From contig CAMJAG010000041.1 of NCBI GenBank assembly GCA_946403545.1, forward strand, positions 1-9,308: a stretch of DNA of 9,308 nucleotides, in the 5' to 3' direction. Below, in pieces: positions 5,798-9,308 of the stretch. Position numbers and translations under genes: made by a program. The notes beneath the pieces were generated by a model. It was not told the origin of the DNA and made no database searches. It saw only the letters and a program-made list of their open reading frames with translations. Source of the DNA: an uncultured Caryophanales bacterium (GTDB taxonomy: Bacteria > Bacillota_I > Bacilli_A > RFN20 > CAG-826). The stretch's first letter is position 1; each line of letters begins with the position of its first letter.

Positions 5798-6514
5798 TTA
5801 TTTATTTCTATATTTTATTTGTGCTTGGAAGCAAAGTTCGTTTCCTATTTTTGCTTCTACATATTCTGTGTCACCCTCTAAGTTAGTATAGATATCAATG
5901 ACATTACCAACTTTGAGTTCTTTAACATAACTTGTGAATATGCTAGCGATTTCATGATGTTCATAGAATTCAATATCATGTAAATCTTGTAATAACTTAA
6001 TGTAAGAGCAGTTATTTAAGTGACCATTTAAATCAATTTCTGAGAAATAGATTTTACGTGTATCCACTTTTGTGACTTCTTTAACATCTATCTTTCTAGG
6101 AAGAGGGAGTTCATCAGGAAGATGCTCTGGAGGTAATCTATTAATTACATCTCTTTTCATGCATAATCTTCTAGATTCAATTTCAAGAAGTCCCCAGACA
6201 GAAGCAGCTTTAACAATTACTTCACCTTTTTCATTAGTGATTTGCCAATATCTAGGATAGAAGATTCCCATATCATCTCCTGGATATGTGGTCATTTCAA
6301 TAACATCATGGAACTTAGGAGTTTTATAGATTTCTACTTGCATCTTAGCAATAATCCAATCTAGCCCTTTTTCTCTTAAAGCAAGAGAATCGTTTCCACA
6401 GTCATCCACTGCTTTCATAGCAGCTTCTTGGAACATCATATATAGAGATGATGGTTTTAAGTTATAGAAGCAATCTACATCATTAGATGAGATTTGAAAT
6501 TTTAATTTAGTCAT
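5798..6514 (-). CDS. Acyl-ACP thioesterase (double hot-dog fold, FatA-like bacterial family)
   Basis: The 238-residue protein fits the bacterial acyl-ACP thioesterase family, two tandem hot-dog domains that hydrolyse acyl-acyl-carrier-protein to free fatty acid and ACP in the cytoplasm. The first hot-dog spans about 1-115, with the long helix at 20-36 and 'GLDWIIAKMQVEIY' (50-63). The second spans about 145-238 and carries the signature D161-N163-H165-N168-Y171 within 'DLNGHLNNCSY'; the Asn and His there are the expected catalytic residues. Length is normal. The start is supported by AAAGGA 8 nt upstream. Its ATG overlaps the TGA stop of the flavoprotein gene by 4 bp (ATGA), so the two are translationally coupled. 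Such thioesterases can set the length of fatty acids released for membrane or export; which chain length this one prefers cannot be read here. Confidence 0.9.
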   Translation of the reverse strand: MTKLKFQISSNDVDCFYNLKPSSLYMMFQEAAMKAVDDCGNDSLALREKGLDWIIAKMQVEIYKTPKFHDVIEMTTYPGDDMGIFYPRYWQITNEKGEVIVKAASVWGLLEIESRRLCMKRDVINRLPPEHLPDELPLPRKIDVKEVTKVDTRKIYFSEIDLNGHLNNCSYIKLLQDLHDIEFYEHHEIASIFTSYVKELKVGNVIDIYTNLEGDTEYVEAKIGNELCFQAQIKYRNK

Positions 6515-7605
6515 ATTTCTATCCTTTTAGCTACATGGTAGGCACTTGCAAAAGCCCACATCATATTATACCCACCACATATACCATTTACATCTAAAAT
6601 TTCTCCGATGAAATAAACATTTTTTTCTTTTTTAGATTCTAGAGAATCGTTCACTTCATTAATGCTTAACCCACCATAAGTGACATGGGCAACAGAGAAA
6701 TCATAGAAATCTTTAAAAGTGAAAACAGTGTTATGAATATCTAATTTATTGTCGATTAAATACTTAGCAAGTTTTGGATTTACATAGCTAATGTAGTCAT
6801 CTTGTTTAATTCTTCCTTTAACAAGAGGAACAAAATCTACATGGAAAGTTATATCTTTTCTATTTGCTATGTTTACATAGTGAGTAGCGTTAAACACTAC
6901 AATTCCAGAGATGCCTTTATCTTTAAAGAGAAGTTCTCCTTCTTCTTTATTTAATAATATATTTCCACTATAAGTGGATAAAACTACTTGAGATCTAACT
7001 CCATCAACTAGTTTTGTATTTTCTTTTGTTTTAACCGGACATAAAACAGGGTATAAATCTGTTAGCTTATATCCTTGTTTCTTTAATAATTCAAATCCAC
7101 TTCCATCACTACCTAATTGAGATGAGGATTTGCCACCTAAAGCGATAACTATTTTATCGTATTTAAAATCTCCATTATTAGTGTGGACGATAAAACCACC
7201 ATTGTTTGTTTTATAATCAATGATTTTAGTGTTTAATTTAACCTTTATACCAAGTTGATTTACTCTTTCTTCCATCATAAGTCCTACTGTTGAAGCACAT
7301 TTAGACATTGGATAAGCATTGTTACCTTCAAAGGTTGATGGAATACCGATATGGTTGAAATACTTGATGATATCTTCATAAGTATGTTCTTTTAAAATTG
7401 GTAAAGCAAAAGTAGGATTAGAATATTTTCCTTCTAAAGAAGAAGAGTTAGCAAAATTACATCTACCATTACCAGTAGCATAGATTTTTTTATTTAATTT
7501 ATCATTGTGGTCAATAATCTCTACGTTGTAGTTAGGATGTAGCTCTTTTATTTGTAAAGCAGCGTATACTCCAGAGATTCCACCACCAATAATTCCAATA
7601 TTCAT
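6511..7605 (-). CDS. HI0933/YhiN/BaiN-family NAD(P)/FAD-dependent oxidoreductase
   Basis: This 364-residue flavoprotein shows the FAD-binding Rossmann start 'MNIGIIGGGISGVYAA' (GGGISG at 7-12), the family motif 'YATGNGRCNFANSS' (42-55), the central 'ALGGKSSSQLGSDGSGF' (155-171), and the C-terminal FAD signature at 334-355 (GEILDVNGICGGYNMM followed by AFASA). These are the hallmarks of the HI0933 group, which includes BaiN, reported as a bile-acid flavin reductase in gut clostridia; most members have no proven substrate. It is somewhat shorter than the roughly 400 residues common in the group, with no visible break. AAGGA lies 8 nt before the ATG, and an extended -10 box lies just upstream. 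The last codons overlap the thioesterase start, suggesting a shared transcript. Assigning bile-acid activity would be over-interpretation. Confidence 0.88.
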   Translation of the reverse strand: MNIGIIGGGISGVYAALQIKELHPNYNVEIIDHNDKLNKKIYATGNGRCNFANSSSLEGKYSNPTFALPILKEHTYEDIIKYFNHIGIPSTFEGNNAYPMSKCASTVGLMMEERVNQLGIKVKLNTKIIDYKTNNGGFIVHTNNGDFKYDKIVIALGGKSSSQLGSDGSGFELLKKQGYKLTDLYPVLCPVKTKENTKLVDGVRSQVVLSTYSGNILLNKEEGELLFKDKGISGIVVFNATHYVNIANRKDITFHVDFVPLVKGRIKQDDYISYVNPKLAKYLIDNKLDIHNTVFTFKDFYDFSVAHVTYGGLSINEVNDSLESKKEKNVYFIGEILDVNGICGGYNMMWAFASAYHVAKRIEI

Positions 7606-7624
7606 AATCTTTTCCTTGCTAACT

Positions 7625-7633
7625 AATATAACA
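7625..7633 (-). promoter_or_regulatory. Extended -10 promoter of the flavoprotein-thioesterase unit
   Basis: On the minus strand TGT followed by TATATT gives an extended -10 (TGnTATATT). No good -35 stands at 17 nt. Initiation near 7618 leaves about 12 nt of leader containing the AAGGA site. The box adjoins the U-run of the preceding terminator. Confidence 0.5.
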
Positions 7634-7666
7634 TAAAAAGAAAACTCATGGTTAAAAACATGAGTT
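7632..7666 (-). terminator. Rho-independent terminator after the TrhA-like gene
   Basis: AACTCATG (7643-7650) and CATGAGTT (7659-7666) form a perfect 8-bp stem with an 8-nt loop. On the minus strand it is followed by TTCTTTTTAT, giving the U-run. The TrhA-like stop is 8 nt upstream. Confidence 0.85.
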
Positions 7667-7674
7667 ATAAATAT

Positions 7675-8346
7675 CTATTTAGCAAGAATAATAAGCAAAA
7701 CTCCTACAAATTGAAGCGCTGCTCCTAGTAACACAAAGAAGTGAAATACTGTGTGAAACCAGCGTTTTTTATGTCCAATCGCATATAAAATTGCTCCAAT
7801 TGTGTATGCAATTCCACCCGCTAATACCCACAAGAATACATCTAGTGGAATTCCAATATTAAATGGAAAAACAAATATAACTAACCATCCTGCAACTAGA
7901 TAACAGAAATATCCAAGTAATTCGAATAGCTTTTTGTCCGATGGAATAAGTGAGAATATTAATCCGCCAATATCAAATCCAATTTCAATAGTTAATAAAA
8001 TTAATCCCAATCTCGCATTAGTAACACTTAATAAGCAAATCGGAGTATAAGTAGCCGCTATAAAAGCGTAGATATCTGAGTGATCAATTTTTCTTGCTAT
8101 TGCTCTTGATTTGCTTCCCAATTTACGAGAATGATAAAAGCCAGAGACAAAAAACATCATCATCATAAAAAATGTGTAAATCATAAATGGATATATGATT
8201 TGAAATCCGAGTTTGTTGGCTAAACCAAAACTTAAAAAGAATATCGTTGCACCTATGCCGAATATGAATCCAATAAAGTGAGTTATTGAGTTCCAGAATT
8301 CTTCTTTTCTAGTGTATTTTGGTAGAGCGTCAATTTGTGTCGTCAT
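7675..8346 (-). CDS. trhA: TrhA/hemolysin III family (PAQR-type) seven-helix membrane protein
   Basis: From the start chosen here the protein has 223 residues, typical of the family, and about seven hydrophobic helices. Conserved CREST/PAQR metal-site residues are visible: H23 (ITHFIGF), S68 and H72 (VSGFYHS), D88 in KIDHSD (86-91), and H198/H202 (HTVFH) before the last helix. The family is annotated as hemolysin III, but newer work links bacterial members (TrhA) to membrane-fluidity homeostasis, with similarity to alkaline ceramidases and adiponectin receptors; true haemolysis is doubtful. The reading frame extends 18 codons further to a GTG at 8398-8400, but the ATG at 8344-8346 has a near-perfect AAAGGAGG 8 nt upstream and gives an N-terminus like relatives (MTTQIDALPKYTRKEEF), so it is preferred. 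It is probably monocistronic, between its own promoter and terminator. Confidence 0.92.
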   Translation of the reverse strand: MTTQIDALPKYTRKEEFWNSITHFIGFIFGIGATIFFLSFGLANKLGFQIIYPFMIYTFFMMMMFFVSGFYHSRKLGSKSRAIARKIDHSDIYAFIAATYTPICLLSVTNARLGLILLTIEIGFDIGGLIFSLIPSDKKLFELLGYFCYLVAGWLVIFVFPFNIGIPLDVFLWVLAGGIAYTIGAILYAIGHKKRWFHTVFHFFVLLGAALQFVGVLLIILAK

Positions 8347-8354
8347 GTGTTTTG

Positions 8355-8362
8355 CCTCCTTT
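8355..8362 (-). promoter_or_regulatory. Ribosome binding site that sets the TrhA-like start
   Basis: AAAGGAGG on the minus strand, 8 nt before the ATG at 8344-8346. It is the strongest Shine-Dalgarno in the window and argues against the upstream GTG start, which has none. Confidence 0.88.
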
Positions 8363-8371
8363 GTTGGGAAC

Positions 8372-8400
8372 ATATTAAAATCACATGAGCACTCAGTCAC
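8372..8400 (-). promoter_or_regulatory. Candidate promoter of the TrhA-like gene
   Basis: On the minus strand GTGACT (8395-8400) and TAATAT (8372-8377) are 17 nt apart. Both match four of six consensus bases. Initiation near 8365 would start the mRNA just before the Shine-Dalgarno and would exclude the upstream GTG from the transcript. Confidence 0.45.
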
Positions 8401-8424
8401 TCTAATGGGCGTAAAATTATTCTC

Positions 8425-8456
8425 TCAAGAATAAAAGCGCCTCTACTGAGACGCTT
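8425..8456 (-). terminator. Rho-independent terminator after the alcohol dehydrogenase gene
   Basis: On the minus strand AAGCGTCTC and GAGGCGCTT pair around AGTA, with a single U-G wobble, followed by TTATTCTTG. The wobble is a C-A mismatch on the other strand, so the hairpin works best for minus-strand transcripts. A T-run also follows on the plus strand, so weak bidirectional use is possible. Confidence 0.8.
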
Positions 8457-8463
8457 ATTTTTC

Positions 8464-8478
8464 TCTACTAAGAGTAGA
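8464..8478 (-). repeat. Second small hairpin between the dehydrogenase stop and its terminator
   Basis: TCTACT and AGTAGA form a 6-bp stem with a 3-nt loop. It is followed by an A-run rather than a U-run on the minus strand, so it is not the terminator itself. The 7-mer CTCTACT is shared with the terminator hairpin, so the two could pair alternatively. Confidence 0.4.
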
Positions 8479-8490
8479 TAAATTTTAAAA

Positions 8491-9308
8491 TTATTTGATT
8501 ATATCGCTATAAATCTTTTTGATTTTAGCTTTAGATAATTTCTTAGGGAAGTTAGCTAATCTAACTAAATTAACAGATTCAGTTAATTCTTTAATATCCT
8601 TTTTAGCGTGTTCACTGTTAACAGTTAAAGTGACATTTAAGTCTTTTAATACACGTTGGAAATCCTCTTTTACATCAGAGTATTTCTTTAACTCAACGTT
8701 ATTAAAGATAGCGTTAAGACACATCGCTACTGCATGTCCATGAGGAATATTATATTTCTTTGTAATGTTATAACTTAATGCATGTCCAGCAGTGGTTTCG
8801 GAAATATTAATACCCTTACCAGAGAGGTTTGCAACTTGTTGCATTTTCTTAGTTCCTTCAAGATCAAAATTCATGTAATCTTTGTAGCATTCTAAGAATA
8901 ATTTATAGCCTTTTCTAGCGTATTTTCTTGATGTTTTTGTGGTTTTCTTTGACCAATTCGATTCAATACATTGAGAGAATGCATCTAAACAGGTTGCCAT
9001 TCTTTGATAAGTTGGAACTCCAAGCACTAGGTTTGGATTAAGAACAACATATTCAGGTAAAATAGCGGAATTACAAATAGATTGTTTAACACTATCTAAA
9101 TAGATAACGGCGTGTCTAGTTGATTCACTACCTGTACCAGAAGTTGTAGGGATACAAATATGCCTAACAGTGTTATTTTTATATTCTTGTTTGAATGTAG
9201 GAATGTCACTGTTGACATCAGCGTTTAAGGATAATTTGATAGTTTTAGCAACATCAATACAACTACCACCACCAAGGGAGATGATTGTGTCGCATTCATT
9301 TGCTTTAA
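8491..9308 (-). CDS. Iron-containing alcohol dehydrogenase family, partial; possibly phosphonoacetaldehyde-reductase-like
   Basis: The frame is open from the right edge to the TAA at 8491-8493, giving 271 visible residues without the N-terminus. It reduces or oxidises an aldehyde/alcohol pair with NAD(P) in the cytoplasm. Visible family blocks, numbered within the fragment, are the nucleotide-binding 'ISLGGGSCIDVAK' (9-21), 'IPTTSGTGSESTRHAVIY' (52-69), 'LDAFSQCIES' (107-116) and 'HALSYNITKKYNIPHGHAV' (175-193). Three canonical metal-ligand positions are kept (D108, H175, H189), but the fourth, normally His four residues after the Asp, is Gln (Q112). From memory, Gln with 'IES.WS' and 'PHGHAVA' occurs in the phosphonoacetaldehyde reductase branch, so a role in phosphonate synthesis is possible; the needed partner genes would lie beyond the right edge. 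The family is firm, the substrate is not. A terminator follows the stop. Confidence 0.88.
   Translation of the reverse strand, partial: KANECDTIISLGGGSCIDVAKTIKLSLNADVNSDIPTFKQEYKNNTVRHICIPTTSGTGSESTRHAVIYLDSVKQSICNSAILPEYVVLNPNLVLGVPTYQRMATCLDAFSQCIESNWSKKTTKTSRKYARKGYKLFLECYKDYMNFDLEGTKKMQQVANLSGKGINISETTAGHALSYNITKKYNIPHGHAVAMCLNAIFNNVELKKYSDVKEDFQRVLKDLNVTLTVNSEHAKKDIKELTESVNLVRLANFPKKLSKAKIKKIYSDIIK

Noticed and set aside
6072..6260. Plus-strand open frame of 62 codons inside the thioesterase gene
   Set aside because: It is antisense to a conserved hot-dog gene and has no distinguishing feature.
8519..8743. Plus-strand open frame of 74 codons inside the dehydrogenase gene
   Set aside because: It is antisense to the conserved C-terminal half of the dehydrogenase and shows no motif.
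8491..9027. The dehydrogenase read as a complete 178-residue gene starting at GTG 9027
   Set aside because: The same frame continues without a stop to the right edge and encodes the expected GGGS and TTSGTGSE blocks, so the gene is longer and cut by the window.
1..9308. CRISPR array, insertion sequence, prophage, toxin-antitoxin or tRNA genes
   Set aside because: I looked for regularly spaced repeats, transposase or integrase motifs, paired small genes and tRNA cloverleaf signatures and saw none.
1..9308. Mycoplasma-type code with TGA as tryptophan
   Set aside because: TGA serves as the stop of the flavoprotein gene at a 4-bp overlap, and the Trp codons checked are TGG.

Overview
The window looks like chromosomal DNA from an AT-rich, low-GC Firmicute, most likely an uncultured Bacilli-type lineage. 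The reasons are strongly A/T-biased codons, Shine-Dalgarno sequences of the AAGGAGG type, compact intergenic gaps with short hairpin-plus-U-run terminators, and a T-box riboswitch in front of a tRNA synthetase gene. Tryptophan is encoded by TGG and TGA is used as a stop (the flavoprotein gene ends in TGA at 6511), so the standard bacterial code applies rather than the Mycoplasma code. I cannot name a genus.

Layout: all genes except tyrS are on the minus strand. Read in the direction of transcription from right to left: (1) the C-terminal two thirds of an iron-containing alcohol dehydrogenase (8491-9308, running off the right edge), closed by a terminator; (2) a TrhA/hemolysin III-type seven-helix membrane protein (7675-8346), whose strong RBS sets the start internal to the longest frame; (3) a two-gene unit with a 4-bp ATGA overlap, an HI0933/BaiN-type flavoprotein (6511-7605) followed by an acyl-ACP thioesterase (5798-6514); (4) on the plus strand, tyrS (4544-5755) with a complete tyrosine T-box leader (4270-4526), convergent with the thioesterase and sharing a bidirectional terminator with it; (5) a PlsC-type acyltransferase (3574-4215) divergent from tyrS across a region with an 18-bp perfect palindrome; (6) an ECF sigma factor (2954-3490) followed after 2 nt by a single-pass membrane protein with a large outer domain (1764-2951), probably its anti-sigma factor; (7) an MTA/SAH deaminase-type amidohydrolase (413-1699) followed after 2 nt by the start of a zinc-ribbon protein that runs off the left edge (1-410).

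Most genes are housekeeping or membrane related. Three products (acyltransferase, acyl-ACP thioesterase, TrhA-like protein) touch lipid or membrane homeostasis, and the sigma/anti-sigma pair is a typical envelope-sensing arrangement. This is not a mobile or defence region: I found no transposase, integrase, CRISPR array, tRNA or rRNA. The least ordinary items are the putative anti-sigma protein with a Gly-Trp-Asp repeat in its outer domain, the alcohol dehydrogenase with Gln at a canonical iron-ligand position (suggesting a phosphonoacetaldehyde-reductase-like subfamily), the palindrome between the divergent tyrS and acyltransferase promoters, and several starts without a Shine-Dalgarno and with a -10-like box very close to the ATG.
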